From positions 1 to 64,000 of the forward strand of contig JAHJYW010000009.1 in NCBI GenBank assembly GCA_018827375.1: a DNA stretch of 64,000 bases, written 5' to 3'. This document shows, piece by piece, positions 27,656 through 36,767 of this stretch (the stretch's first letter is position 1; every line of letters starts with the position of its first letter). The notes beneath the pieces were generated by a model. The model did not search any database. It worked only from the letters and a program-made list of their open reading frames with translations, and was not told the origin of the DNA. The DNA comes from Alphaproteobacteria bacterium (GTDB lineage: Bacteria; Pseudomonadota; Alphaproteobacteria; Caulobacterales; Hyphomonadaceae). A program made the position numbers and the translations under genes.

Positions 27656-28327
27656 TTAACGCGAATGAAGGCTATCCAGCAAGGCATTGAAGGCAAATAC
27701 GGCAGCGGCGGCGCCCTCGGGATGGTTCCAGACACCGGACGAGACCGCGAGGAAGTCGGCCCCGGCGGTCACCAGCGGGGCGGCATTGTCGACCGTGATG
27801 CCACCAATCGCGACGCAGGGCAGTTCCATGGTTTCCTGCCAGAATTCGAGGAGTTCGAGCTCGGCGGGCACCGTGCCGGCCTTGGTCTCGGTGGGATAGA
27901 AGGCGCCAAAGGCGACATAATCAGCGCCCTGTTCACCAGCCGCCATGGCCGCGTGGCGGCTGTTCTTGGCGGTCGCGCCAAGGATCATGTCGCTGCCAAC
28001 GATCTCGCGCGCCTTTTTGATCGGCATGTCTTCAGGGCCGACATGGACGCCATCGGCGCCAAGTTCGACGGCCAGCTCCGGGCTGTCATTGATGATGATG
28101 GCGGTGCCATAGGCCTGCGCCATGGCCATCACGGTCTCGGTAACCTCGCGCGTTGCGGCCATGTCGATCATACCATCATCGCCCTTCAGGCGAATCTGGA
28201 GGCTGGCGACATCGCCGGCTTCGAGCGCGCCTTCAAGTATTGCGGCGAACTCCGCCACATCGCTGATGCGGGGCGGGGTGATGAGATAGAGACGGGTGCG
28301 CTCGCGCGGTGGGATCTTTTCAGCCAT
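27656..28327 (-). CDS. thiE: Thiamine-phosphate synthase-like protein
   Basis: A 223-residue TIM-barrel protein. The ThiE features seen are L-Y-L-I-T-P-P near the start, VHVGPEDMP (near 115), and the late phosphate-binding part [10 protein letters not shown] (near 180). The enzyme joins the thiazole and pyrimidine moieties of thiamine. No other thi gene and no TPP riboswitch lie nearby, so a role in salvage or a paralogous function is possible. Confidence 0.85.
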   Translation of the reverse strand: MAEKIPPRERTRLYLITPPRISDVAEFAAILEGALEAGDVASLQIRLKGDDGMIDMAATREVTETVMAMAQAYGTAIIINDSPELAVELGADGVHVGPEDMPIKKAREIVGSDMILGATAKNSRHAAMAAGEQGADYVAFGAFYPTETKAGTVPAELELLEFWQETMELPCVAIGGITVDNAAPLVTAGADFLAVSSGVWNHPEGAAAAVFAFNALLDSLHSR

Positions 28328-28378
28328 GGGCGGGCTCTCTAGCCCAAGCAGGGCAGGGAAGGAAGGCGGCTTTGCCTG

Positions 28379-28606
28379 TTACTTGGGGCCTATGCGCTTT
28401 GTACTGGCTGGGTTTGCGGCCAACGCCTTGCCTTTGCGTAGGGGGCGGGGTTCCAAGTCACCCTTGCAGTTCGGGCAGATACCATCGAGCGGGCCGTCGG
28501 CACATTCATCGCAGAAGGTGCACTCGAACGAGCAGATGAAGGCGCCGACTTTATCTGGGGACAAGTCCGCATCGCAACGTTCACAATTGGGGCGCATCTC
28601 GAGCAT
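28379..28606 (-). CDS. DUF1272 zinc-ribbon-like small protein
   Basis: A 75-residue protein with eight cysteines in four pairs (C8/C11, C25/C29, C32/C35, C44/C47), beginning MLEMRPNCERCD. This is the DUF1272 pattern and should bind two zinc ions. The function is unknown. It begins 7 bases after the M3 peptidase stop and is probably co-transcribed with it. Confidence 0.9.
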   Translation of the reverse strand: MLEMRPNCERCDADLSPDKVGAFICSFECTFCDECADGPLDGICPNCKGDLEPRPLRKGKALAANPASTKRIGPK

Positions 28607-28613
28607 GGCAGGC

Positions 28614-30716
28614 TTATTTCTGCTTTTTCATTGGCTGGCCGGACTGGGCGGCGTCGATCAGCTTTTTCTCGTAGGCTTCCGGCGTCCAGTCGCGGCCGAG
28701 GAAGTCATGCACCAGTTCGGCGGCGGGCTTTGACGAGCCCGGCGCCAGGACATTGTCGCGATAGCGGGCGGCGGTGTCTGGGTCGCGCAGGCCGTTCTTC
28801 TCGAACTCGGTGAACATGTCCGTAGCGATCGCGAGGGACCATTGATAGGTGTAATAAATCGCCGAATAGTCATCGAGATGGCCGAAGCTGGCATAACGGT
28901 GGACATCCGGCAGGGACTCAAGCGGGTTGAGGGCTGACTGGCGTTCATTCCAGATTTCGTCGAAATCGACCTCATCCGGCGGGCGGTTATAATAGTTGAG
29001 CGATACGCCGGCATAGAGAAGCTGGCGCAGCGTGCCGAGCCCTTTGCCGAAGTCGCGGGCGGCATTCATTTTTGCGACGAGTTCAAGCGGAATGGTCTCG
29101 CCGTCCGCATTCACGGCGAACTTGGCGAGCGTGTCATAATCCCAGACCCAGTTTTCCAGCATTTTCGAAGGGGCTTCGATAAAGTCCCATTCGAGATTGC
29201 CCATGCTGAGGCTGGCGAAATCAGGCTGGCCGGAGAACATGTCGTGGATCAGGTGGCCGAACTCGTGAAGGAAGGTCTCGACCTGCTGGTGCTCCATCAT
29301 GCCGGTCGTGTGATCGCCTGCGGGGAAGTTGCACATCAGCGCGCTAATCGGGACGCCGTCGGAGGTCGGGCCGAAGCGGATCGGGAAGGCGGCGGCGTGC
29401 TTGAACTTGCCGTTGCGGGGATGCATGTCCAGGAAGAAGCGGCCGATCAGCTCGCCATTGCGGTACATCTCGTGGGCGGTAACGCTTTCGTCCCAGACGG
29501 GGGCATCGGCCCAGTCGCGGATTTCGACGCCGAACAGGTCCTGCACCAGCGAGAAGATCCCGCTGCGGACATTGTCATAGGCGAAATACTGGCGGACTTC
29601 CTGGCTGTCGAGCGCATAGTCCGACTGGCGGATCTGCTCTGCGAGGTAGCTGCTGCTCCATTCTGGCACGCTGTCAGCGTTTGGCTGCGTTTCGACGAGC
29701 TTGGCGAGAAGGCGCTGGTATTCGATGCCGGCGGCATCCGTCGCAGCGGTCTCGACGCGTGACAGGAAGGCTTCGGCGACTTCCGGGGAACCGGTCATCT
29801 TGTCTTCGGTGACATACGCCGCCCAGTTCGGATAGCCGAGCAGGGTGGCCAGCTCGTATCGCTTCTCGAGGAGCCCACGCAGGGGAGCGACATTTTCAGG
29901 ATAGGCCCGGTCGCTGTCGACCTGGCGCAGTTCCTTGCGCAGGGCTTCATTTGGCGAATAGCTGTAGATGGGTCCTGTATCGGGATAATCGGTCGTGATC
30001 GTGATCTGGCCGTTTTCGTCGGGCTGGTGGGCGTCGATATAGTCCTGTGGCATGCCCATCAGTGCATCGACGGAGTCCAGCACGACCTTGCCCTGGATTT
30101 CGCGCAGGTTCTTGCTGAATTCGGTGCTGATCTCGGCTAGATCGGCATTGATTGCGCGGACTTTTTCGCGGGTCTGCTCATCCTTGTCGATACCTGAACG
30201 GCGATAGTCGTGCAGCGTCCGTGCGAGCAGGAAGGCTTCGCGTTCATTTAGTGTTGCAGGGTCGATCGAGGAGAGGCGCTCATAGACTGGCCGTGACAGT
30301 GAGAGACGTGTCATGACGTCTGATGTGCGCTGCTGGCATGTGTCACCAGATGCCCGAATGGCCGGATCGGGATTGGCTTCGGCCATGACCGAAGCTTCGC
30401 CATAGCCAATCGACATGGCGAGATTTGTCAGCGTGTCAAAGAAATGGATATCCGATGCGCTGGCGACACTATCGCGCGCTTCCAGGTCTGCGATCATCTT
30501 GTTGGCAAGGTCGAGCGTGTAGTCACAGCGGATGGTGAAAACGTCTGCGCTTTCCGGTGCGAGCACAAGATTGGCCATCATCGCCTTGGCATCGGTGACA
30601 AGCATGTTCTCGGCTGTCGGCGTGGCTGCAGGCGCGCCGGCCTTCTCGCCGGGCGAGCACGCTGACATGCCAAGCATGAGTGCTGCGGCTGAAGCGGCGA
30701 TCTTTAGGCGTGTCAT
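28614..30716 (-). CDS. M3-family metallopeptidase lipoprotein
   Basis: A 700-residue oligopeptidase of the thimet/Dcp type. The zinc motif is HEFGH (near residue 485), with E-A-P-S-K-M-L-E-N-W downstream. The start at MTRLKIAAS gives a lipoprotein signal peptide with the lipobox M-S-A-C (Cys near residue 20), so it should be anchored in the cell envelope and degrade periplasmic peptides. GAGGA lies about 11 bases before this ATG. Confidence 0.92.
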   Translation of the reverse strand: MTRLKIAASAAALMLGMSACSPGEKAGAPAATPTAENMLVTDAKAMMANLVLAPESADVFTIRCDYTLDLANKMIADLEARDSVASASDIHFFDTLTNLAMSIGYGEASVMAEANPDPAIRASGDTCQQRTSDVMTRLSLSRPVYERLSSIDPATLNEREAFLLARTLHDYRRSGIDKDEQTREKVRAINADLAEISTEFSKNLREIQGKVVLDSVDALMGMPQDYIDAHQPDENGQITITTDYPDTGPIYSYSPNEALRKELRQVDSDRAYPENVAPLRGLLEKRYELATLLGYPNWAAYVTEDKMTGSPEVAEAFLSRVETAATDAAGIEYQRLLAKLVETQPNADSVPEWSSSYLAEQIRQSDYALDSQEVRQYFAYDNVRSGIFSLVQDLFGVEIRDWADAPVWDESVTAHEMYRNGELIGRFFLDMHPRNGKFKHAAAFPIRFGPTSDGVPISALMCNFPAGDHTTGMMEHQQVETFLHEFGHLIHDMFSGQPDFASLSMGNLEWDFIEAPSKMLENWVWDYDTLAKFAVNADGETIPLELVAKMNAARDFGKGLGTLRQLLYAGVSLNYYNRPPDEVDFDEIWNERQSALNPLESLPDVHRYASFGHLDDYSAIYYTYQWSLAIATDMFTEFEKNGLRDPDTAARYRDNVLAPGSSKPAAELVHDFLGRDWTPEAYEKKLIDAAQSGQPMKKQK

Positions 30717-30823
30717 CTGGCGGTAATTCCTCGACCTGCGGCGAAGATGTCCCGTGGGGCGTCGCCTTGATAAGGACGGCAACTTGTCCTGCTATCGCAC
30801 CTGTGTCCAGTGTGGTCCGGGCA

Positions 30824-30853
30824 ACAAAAAAGGCGGCCCGAAGGCCGCCTTTG
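30824..30853 (-). terminator. Terminator of the fructose-bisphosphate aldolase gene
   Basis: AGGCGGCC (30831-30838) and GGCCGCCT (30843-30850) form a stem with a CGAA loop; TTTTTTGTTG follows on the minus strand. Confidence 0.92.
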
Positions 30854-30874
30854 AATGAAGCGTAGACGAGTGGT

Positions 30875-31792
30875 TCAGCCTGCTTTTGAAGCCTGGAAGA
30901 TGCCGTCAATTGTCGCCGCAAGGGTTTTGTCAAAATCCGCATCGGCCTGCTTGGCCGAGAGGCCTTCCGTCAGGGCCCGCGAGAAGCTGGCAATCATGCC
31001 AGTGTTGGAGGCAAGCTTGTCATTCGCGACTTGGCGGCTGTAGCCGCCGGACAGGGCGACGACACGCATCACGCGCGGGTGCTCGCACAGCGATTTGTAC
31101 TGGTTGGCCTTCTCGGGCAGCGAAAGCTTGAGCATGACCTGCTTGTCGGCGGCAAGGGCGTCGAGTTGCTTGGTTATCTCGGCGAGGAGGATGTCCTCGG
31201 CTTCGGCCTTGTCGGCGATCGTGATCGTGACTTCCGGTTCGATGATCGGCATCAGGCCATGTCCCAGGATCTGGCGGCCGACATCGAACTGCTGGGCGAC
31301 CACGGCGGCGATGCCGACCGGGTTTGCGGCGTTGATGACCGAACGCATCTTGGTGCCGAAGATACCCTTGGCGACGGCGCGCTCAAGCAGGTGGTCAAGC
31401 TCCGGCATCGGCTTCATGAGCTGGACACCGTCCGCTTCGTCAGCGAGGCCCTTGTCGACTTTCAGGAAGGGGACGACGCTGCGTTCGTTCCAGAGGTATT
31501 CTGCGGTTGGCACGCCGTCGATCTCGCCGTCCATGGTGCGTTCGAACAGGATCGCGCCCATGACCTTCTCGCCGGTGAAGGCGGGGGACTTGATGATGCG
31601 GGCGCGCATCTCGTGGATCTTGCCGAACATTTCTTCGTCATTGGCGTATTCGCTCTCCTCGACGCCATAGAGGCGGAGGGCTTTTGGCGTTGAGCCGCCC
31701 GACTGGTCGAGCGCGGCGATAAAGCCGTCTTTCTGGGCGGCCTGTTCGGCCATCTGTGTCTTATCCATGTTCAATACCGCGTCAAAACTCAT
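30875..31792 (-). CDS. Fructose-bisphosphate aldolase, class I
   Basis: A 305-residue Schiff-base aldolase of the short bacterial class I type. DGFIAALDQSGGSTPKAL (about 22-39) is the family's N-terminal signature, and KGIFGTKMRSVI (near 150) is conserved. It splits fructose 1,6-bisphosphate in glycolysis and makes it in gluconeogenesis. I start at MSFDAVLNM, preceded by AGGTC. It follows gap and pgk but has its own 287-base upstream region. Confidence 0.93.
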   Translation of the reverse strand: MSFDAVLNMDKTQMAEQAAQKDGFIAALDQSGGSTPKALRLYGVEESEYANDEEMFGKIHEMRARIIKSPAFTGEKVMGAILFERTMDGEIDGVPTAEYLWNERSVVPFLKVDKGLADEADGVQLMKPMPELDHLLERAVAKGIFGTKMRSVINAANPVGIAAVVAQQFDVGRQILGHGLMPIIEPEVTITIADKAEAEDILLAEITKQLDALAADKQVMLKLSLPEKANQYKSLCEHPRVMRVVALSGGYSRQVANDKLASNTGMIASFSRALTEGLSAKQADADFDKTLAATIDGIFQASKAG

Positions 31793-32079
31793 TGTCTGGG
31801 ACCTGCTTGGTTGTTTGCAGGCGGTTGCTTTCAAGTACCGTGCCCAAATGTGGCGTCAACAGGACCGGGTGTTGACCTTCCTGACGCTGCAAAATCGCTG
31901 CATTTGCGGCGATTCAGGCGCTTATGGCGCAGTCGGGCGTGGGTAGTGCGCTGTAAATCGGAATGGAAACCGGCCAATTCCGGCACACTCACATTTGACG
32001 GCTGCAGGACGGCGCAAATATGTGACCGCTATCATTGTGACGACCCTGCGCGATTTGCCGCAGGCTGTGCCGATAAGGG
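31793..32079. other. Intergenic region pgk-fba
   Basis: A 287-base region upstream of fba. It holds a 6-bp inverted repeat (AATCGC 31893-31898 with GCGATT 31909-31914) and a CceR-like sequence at 32021-32034. No small gene or RNA gene was recognised. Confidence 0.5.
32021..32034 (-). promoter_or_regulatory. CceR-like site upstream of fba
   Basis: On the minus strand TGATAGCGGTCACA agrees at 12 of 14 positions with TGATANCGNTATCA, the motif I recall for the alphaproteobacterial LacI-type carbon regulator CceR. The right half is poor and the site is about 230 bases from the fba start. Confidence 0.25.
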
Positions 32080-33273
32080 TCAGGCTTTCAGGGCGTCCAC
32101 ACCGGGGAGGGGCTTGCCTTCCATCCATTCCAGGAAGGCACCGCCAGCCGTGGAGACGAAGGTGAAATCGTCGGCGACGCCCGCATGGTTGAGTGCTGCG
32201 ACCGTGTCACCGCCGCCAGCCACGGCGACGAGCTTGCCGGCCTTGGCGAGCATTGCAGCGCTCTGGGCGGCTGCGACAGTGGCCGTGTCGAACGGGGTCA
32301 TTTCGAAAGCACCGAGCGGGCCGTTCCAGACGAGTGTCTTGGCGGTGTCCATGGCGGCGCCGAGGGCCGCGACGGTTTCCGGGCCGGCATCGAGGATCAT
32401 TTCATCGTCGGCGACATCGTCGAGGCCGCATGTGCGGTTGGCCGCATTGGCGGCGAATTCCTTGGCGACGACAAGGTCGACGGGCAGGAGGATCTCGCAG
32501 CCATTTGCCTTGGCGATGGTTTCGATCTCGCGCGCCGTGTCGGCGAGATCATGCTCGCAGAGCGACTTGCCGACCGACAGGCCGCGGGCCGCGAGGAACG
32601 TGTTGGCCATGCCGCCGCCAATGGCGAGCATGTCGACCTGGGTCACGAGGTTTTTCAGGAGGTCGATCTTGGAGGAGACCTTGGCGCCGCCAACAACGGC
32701 CAGCACGGGCTTCTCCGGATTGCCGAGCGCCTTGTCGAGGGCGTCGAGTTCGCGTTCCATGGCCGCGCCAGCATAGGCAGGCATGATTTCGGCGAGCACG
32801 GCGGTCGAGACGTGGCGGCGGTGGGCCGCAGAGAAGGCGTCGTTGACGTAAATGTCGCCGAGCGCGGCCATTTCCTTGGCCAGCTCCATGTCGCCCTTTT
32901 CCTCGCCGGGGAGGAAGCGGGTGTTTTCCAGCAGGATGACGCCTGCGGGTGGCAGATCGGCAATCGCCGCCTTCACATGGTCGCCCCGGCAGTCAGCCAC
33001 GAAGCTGACATTGGAGCCGAGCACCTTGGAAAAGGCACCTGCGATGGGCGCGAGGCTCATCTCGGCCACGCGCTGGCCCTTCGGGCGACCAAAGTGTGCA
33101 AGAAGCACAACCTTGGCGCCGTGGGTGCGCAGCGTCTGAACCGTTTCCACGGCAGAACGCAGACGGGTGTCATCGGTGACAAGACCCTTGTCCATGGGCA
33201 CGTTGAAATCAACGCGCACAAGGGCGGTCTTACCAGTGAGGTCGCCGGCGTCGGCGATGCGTTTGAAGGTCAT
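32080..33273 (-). CDS. pgk: Phosphoglycerate kinase
   Basis: A 397-residue glycolytic kinase. The family features R-V-D-F-N-V-P (residues 20-27), HFGRPKG (near 62), the hinge region and the C-terminal [11 protein letters not shown] (near 350) are all present. It lies 13 bases downstream of gap and is co-transcribed with it. Confidence 0.97.
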   Translation of the reverse strand: MTFKRIADAGDLTGKTALVRVDFNVPMDKGLVTDDTRLRSAVETVQTLRTHGAKVVLLAHFGRPKGQRVAEMSLAPIAGAFSKVLGSNVSFVADCRGDHVKAAIADLPPAGVILLENTRFLPGEEKGDMELAKEMAALGDIYVNDAFSAAHRRHVSTAVLAEIMPAYAGAAMERELDALDKALGNPEKPVLAVVGGAKVSSKIDLLKNLVTQVDMLAIGGGMANTFLAARGLSVGKSLCEHDLADTAREIETIAKANGCEILLPVDLVVAKEFAANAANRTCGLDDVADDEMILDAGPETVAALGAAMDTAKTLVWNGPLGAFEMTPFDTATVAAAQSAAMLAKAGKLVAVAGGGDTVAALNHAGVADDFTFVSTAGGAFLEWMEGKPLPGVDALKA

Positions 33274-33286
33274 CGCCTGCAGGCTC

Positions 33287-34297
33287 CTAAAGGAATTTCG
33301 CCATCACGAGCGCAGTGTCGCTCATGCGGGTCGCGAAACCCCACTCATTGTCATACCAGGTCAGGATCGAGACGAAATTGCCGTCCATGACCTTGGTCTG
33401 GTCGAGGTGGAAGATCGACGAGCGGTTGTCGTGGATGAAGTCGACAGAGACGTTTGGCTGGTCGGTGAAGCCGAGGACGCCCTTCATCGGGCCGTCATTG
33501 GCGGCTGCGATGATTGCGTTGTTGATTTCCTCGGGCGTCGTCTTCCGCTTGGCGATGAATTTCAGGTCGACAACCGAGACGTTCGGGGTCGGGACTCGGA
33601 TCGAGATACCGTCCAGCTTGCCCTTCAGTTCCGGCAGCACGAGGCCGACGGCCTTTGCGGCGCCGGTGGATGTCGGGATCATCGAGAGCGCAGCGGCGCG
33701 GCCCCGGTAGAGATCCTTGTGCATCTGGTCGAGCGAAGGCTGGTCGTTGGTGTAGGAGTGGATCGTGGTCATCATGCCCTTTTCGATGCCGACCAGGTCG
33801 TTCAAGACCTTGGCGACAGGCGAGAGGCAGTTCGTGGTGCATGATGCGTTGGAGACGACCATGTCGTCCTTGGTGATCGTGTCGTGGTTGACGCCGAAGA
33901 CGATCGTCTTGTCAGCATCGGTGGCTGGTGCGGAGACCAGCACGCGCTTGGCGCCTGCAGCAAGGTGGGCGGAGGCCTTTTCTTTGTCTGCGAAGATGCC
34001 CGTGCACTCCATCGCAATATCGATGTCGAGTTCGCGGTGTGGCAGGTCTTTCGGGTCGCGGATGGCGGTCACGAGAATTGGCTTGCCATTGATGACGATC
34101 TTATCGCCATCGACCTGCACGTCGGCCGGGAAGCGGCCATGCACGGAGTCGAAGCGCAGAAGGTGGGCGTTCGTAGCGACGGGGCCGAGGTCGTTGATGG
34201 CGACGACTTCAATGTCCTTGCGGTCATGCTCGATGATGGAGCGCAGGACGAGACGTCCGATACGACCGAAACCATTGATTGCAACACGTATTGCCAT
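33287..34297 (-). CDS. gap: Glyceraldehyde-3-phosphate dehydrogenase, type I
   Basis: A 336-residue NAD(P)-dependent enzyme. The N-terminal [11 protein letters not shown] is the dinucleotide-binding loop; ASCTTNCL (near residue 153) holds the catalytic Cys, and WYDNEWGF lies near the C-terminus. GAGGAG precedes the ATG by nine bases. It is the first gene of gap-pgk. Confidence 0.98.
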   Translation of the reverse strand: MAIRVAINGFGRIGRLVLRSIIEHDRKDIEVVAINDLGPVATNAHLLRFDSVHGRFPADVQVDGDKIVINGKPILVTAIRDPKDLPHRELDIDIAMECTGIFADKEKASAHLAAGAKRVLVSAPATDADKTIVFGVNHDTITKDDMVVSNASCTTNCLSPVAKVLNDLVGIEKGMMTTIHSYTNDQPSLDQMHKDLYRGRAAALSMIPTSTGAAKAVGLVLPELKGKLDGISIRVPTPNVSVVDLKFIAKRKTTPEEINNAIIAAANDGPMKGVLGFTDQPNVSVDFIHDNRSSIFHLDQTKVMDGNFVSILTWYDNEWGFATRMSDTALVMAKFL

Positions 34298-34453
34298 TTT
34301 TAATTTTCTCCTCAGGCGGGATATTAGCTGCGACTTTGCAGGCCCTTTACGATGCTGCGGCGCCCCCGTCCACCCAGCTAGCCTGCGGTATCGGGCCGCA
34401 AAACCGGGGATTCCGGGGCACGCTCAAGCCGGGCCCGGTGTTCGGAGGCGCGG

Positions 34454-34490
34454 CTTGCAAGTTCCATGCAAAATTTGCGTGGACTTGCAG
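34454..34490. promoter_or_regulatory. Large imperfect palindrome between gap and the DMT exporter
   Basis: TCCATGCAAA (34463-34472) and TTTGCGTGGA (34474-34483) are complementary at 9 of 10 positions around one central A. The outer arms TTGCAAGT and ACTTGCAG extend the symmetry with a one-base bulge. No T run follows, so it looks like an operator and not a terminator. It is about 46 bases before the exporter start and about 160 before gap. Confidence 0.5.
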
Positions 34491-34535
34491 TGAGGCGTCT
34501 GTATTGCCTGAGGGCCTGTTTTGAGAGGCTCGAGG

Positions 34536-35504
34536 GTGACAGGACACGTTACAGACGCGGAAACGCAGACCGCACCGCTCGCAAGCCCTGCAGGGCGAAC
34601 ACTGGGCGACTGGGGGCTGTTCTGGCTGCTCAGCCTGGTCTGGGCCTGTGCTTACCTGTTTACGCGCGTAGCGGTCGACAAGGGCCACGCAGACGTGGGC
34701 CTGCCGCCTGAATGGGTGATCTCGGCGCGGCTCACCATCGGTGCTGTCGCCTTATGGTGCGTCATGCTGGCCACGCGCCAGCGCCCGCCGCCTTTCTCAG
34801 ACCATCGTCGCTGGCGTGCCATCATCGGCATGGGCCTCGTTGGTTCGGTCGTGCCTTTCTTCCTGATCACCACGGCGCAGGAAGTGGTCAATTCAAGCCT
34901 TGCGGCGCTGTATACGTCTGCCGTGCCAATTTTCGTGGCGATTGGCGCGCATTTCCTGTTTCGCGACGAACGTCTGACGACCGGCTCAGTGCTTGGCGTT
35001 TTGATCGGTTTTGGTGGCGTGGCCGTGCTGTTCGGGCCCGAGGCGATGAAAGGGCTCGGATCAGCGACGGCGCTCGCACAGCTGATGCTGATGGGGGCGA
35101 CGCTTGCCTATGCGATGGCCAGCCTCGTTGCGCGGGGCGCTCCGCTGATGCGGGCCATTCCTTTCGCGACGGCTTTTGTGTCGGTCGCTGCGGTGGTTTC
35201 GTGGCCCTTGGTATTCATCGTGGATCCCGGTGAGGTGAATGCCAGCTGGGTGAACTGGCTGGCCGTGCTGGGCCTCGGCCTCGGACCCACGGCATTTGCC
35301 CAGGCCCTCTATATGCTGCTGATCGCCCGCACATCGGCGACCTTCCTGGCGCTGACAGGGTATTCGATACCCGTCGTCGCGGCCGTGCTGGGCTATCTCG
35401 TGTTCGGCGAGACCCAGAGCTGGAATGCGCTGGCCGGGTTTGTGCTGATTCTTGGCGGCGTCTGGCTTGCCCGCAATGGCGGTGGCGGCAAGCGGGCTGC
35501 CTAG
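34536..35504 (+). CDS. EamA/DMT-family transporter
   Basis: A 322-residue inner-membrane protein with ten hydrophobic segments arranged as two EamA repeats. The second repeat contains A-Q-A-L-Y-M-L-L-I-A-R-T-S-A-T-F and ends VFGETQSWNALAGFVLILGG. Such proteins export amino acids, drugs or nucleotides. I choose the GTG of MTGHVTDAE; a TTG five codons upstream (34521) is possible. GAGG lies upstream of the GTG. Confidence 0.88.
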   Translation: MTGHVTDAETQTAPLASPAGRTLGDWGLFWLLSLVWACAYLFTRVAVDKGHADVGLPPEWVISARLTIGAVALWCVMLATRQRPPPFSDHRRWRAIIGMGLVGSVVPFFLITTAQEVVNSSLAALYTSAVPIFVAIGAHFLFRDERLTTGSVLGVLIGFGGVAVLFGPEAMKGLGSATALAQLMLMGATLAYAMASLVARGAPLMRAIPFATAFVSVAAVVSWPLVFIVDPGEVNASWVNWLAVLGLGLGPTAFAQALYMLLIARTSATFLALTGYSIPVVAAVLGYLVFGETQSWNALAGFVLILGGVWLARNGGGGKRAA

Positions 35505-36673
35505 AGACCAAGGCTTTCGAGGATCGTTTCCGTATCGGCGCCAAGGCAGGGCGGATCGATCCGGACGCTGGCGGGGCTGTCAGAGAATTTGACGGGATGC
35601 TTCATCGAGCGATAGGCGCCGGCGACGGCATGCACGCGCTCTTCGAAGAAGCCGACCTGCTGCAGGTGCGGGTCAGTCAGCACGGCTTCCATCGTGTTGT
35701 AGCGCATGGCCGGGATGTTCGCGGCGTCCAGAAGGACGAGCCATTCATCGGTTGTCTTGGTGGCGGCGACTTCCTCGATCAGGGCATAGAGTTCGGTGAC
35801 GTGCTCCGTTCGCGCCGCATAGGTGGAGAAGCGCGGGTCCTGGAAGACGTCAGGGCGGCCACCGATGGTGAAGAACTGCTCCCATTGCTGATCCGAATAG
35901 GGGACGAGGCCGATATAGCCGTCCTTGGTAGGGTAGGGCTTGCGGTTGGCGTTGATCGATCTTGTGTAGGCAAGGCGGCCATTGCCGGGGATGAAGGTCT
36001 CTCCGTAGAGATTTTCGACCATGTTGAAGAAGGTAAAGCTCTCGAGCATTGGCACCTGAACGAACTGGCCCCGGTCCGTACGCTCCCGATGAAACAGCGC
36101 GGCGAGCGTTGCATAGGTCGCGAACAATCCGACCGTCTTGTCGGCGACAAGGGAAGGGGCATACTCGGGGGCGCCGCCGGAGCGCATCGCATTGAGGGCG
36201 GCAAAGCCCGATGCGCCCTGGATCAGGTCGTCATAAGCCTGGCGGTGTTCGTATTCCCCGCCGACACCGAAGCCGGCGCAATGGACGTAGATGATGTTCG
36301 GATTGATCGCTTTTACGGCCTCATAGCCGAAGCCAAGGCGTTCCATTCCGGCGAGGCGGACATTGTGGAAGAAGACGTCGGCATCCTTCAGAAGGGCAGT
36401 GAGTGCGGCCTTTCCGGCCTCAGTCTGAGCATCGAGGACGATGGAGCGCTTGTTGCGGTTCAAGGCCGTATAGATGGGGCCGAGGTCGCCTGTGGGTGAG
36501 GCGCCGGCATAGCGCATCATGTCGCCCGCCTTGCCCTTCTGGCCCGCCTCGACTTTCACAACATCGGCGCCAAGATCACCGAAGATCAGCGTGGCGAACG
36601 GGCCGAGCACAACCGAGCTCATGTCGACGATCTTGATGCCGGCGAGGGGACCGGTGGGGGCTTCTTGGGTCAT
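35501..36673 (-). CDS. CaiB/BaiF-type (class III) CoA transferase
   Basis: A 390-residue enzyme moving CoA between carboxylic acids. It starts with the family pattern PLAGIKIVDMSSVVLGPFA and D-L-G-A-D-V-V-K-V-E. The catalytic Asp is expected in YDDLIQGASG (near residue 155). It is the MTQEAPTGP start; codons further upstream give a low-complexity sequence not seen in the family. The acyl substrate is unknown. Confidence 0.92.
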   Translation of the reverse strand: MTQEAPTGPLAGIKIVDMSSVVLGPFATLIFGDLGADVVKVEAGQKGKAGDMMRYAGASPTGDLGPIYTALNRNKRSIVLDAQTEAGKAALTALLKDADVFFHNVRLAGMERLGFGYEAVKAINPNIIYVHCAGFGVGGEYEHRQAYDDLIQGASGFAALNAMRSGGAPEYAPSLVADKTVGLFATYATLAALFHRERTDRGQFVQVPMLESFTFFNMVENLYGETFIPGNGRLAYTRSINANRKPYPTKDGYIGLVPYSDQQWEQFFTIGGRPDVFQDPRFSTYAARTEHVTELYALIEEVAATKTTDEWLVLLDAANIPAMRYNTMEAVLTDPHLQQVGFFEERVHAVAGAYRSMKHPVKFSDSPASVRIDPPCLGADTETILESLGL

Positions 36674-36767
36674 TGTGGGGGACTCTTGGGGTGTTGTTGG
36701 ACCGTTCCGGGGTTGTTTTGCGTGACCGTAGGGGTGCGCCCGGGGGGCAGCAAGGTCGGACGCCGGG

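Noticed and set aside
28328-28378. Possible TPP riboswitch before thiE
   Set aside because: Only about 50 bases separate the upstream gene from thiE, and the conserved CUGAGA and related TPP elements are not there.
32185-33390. Frame of about 400 codons antisense to pgk
   Set aside because: It is an antisense shadow of a complete, well-conserved pgk gene.
36674-36767. G-rich stretch before the CoA transferase as a quadruplex element
   Set aside because: There are five runs of four or more G, but the spacers of 17-18 bases are too long for a convincing quadruplex.
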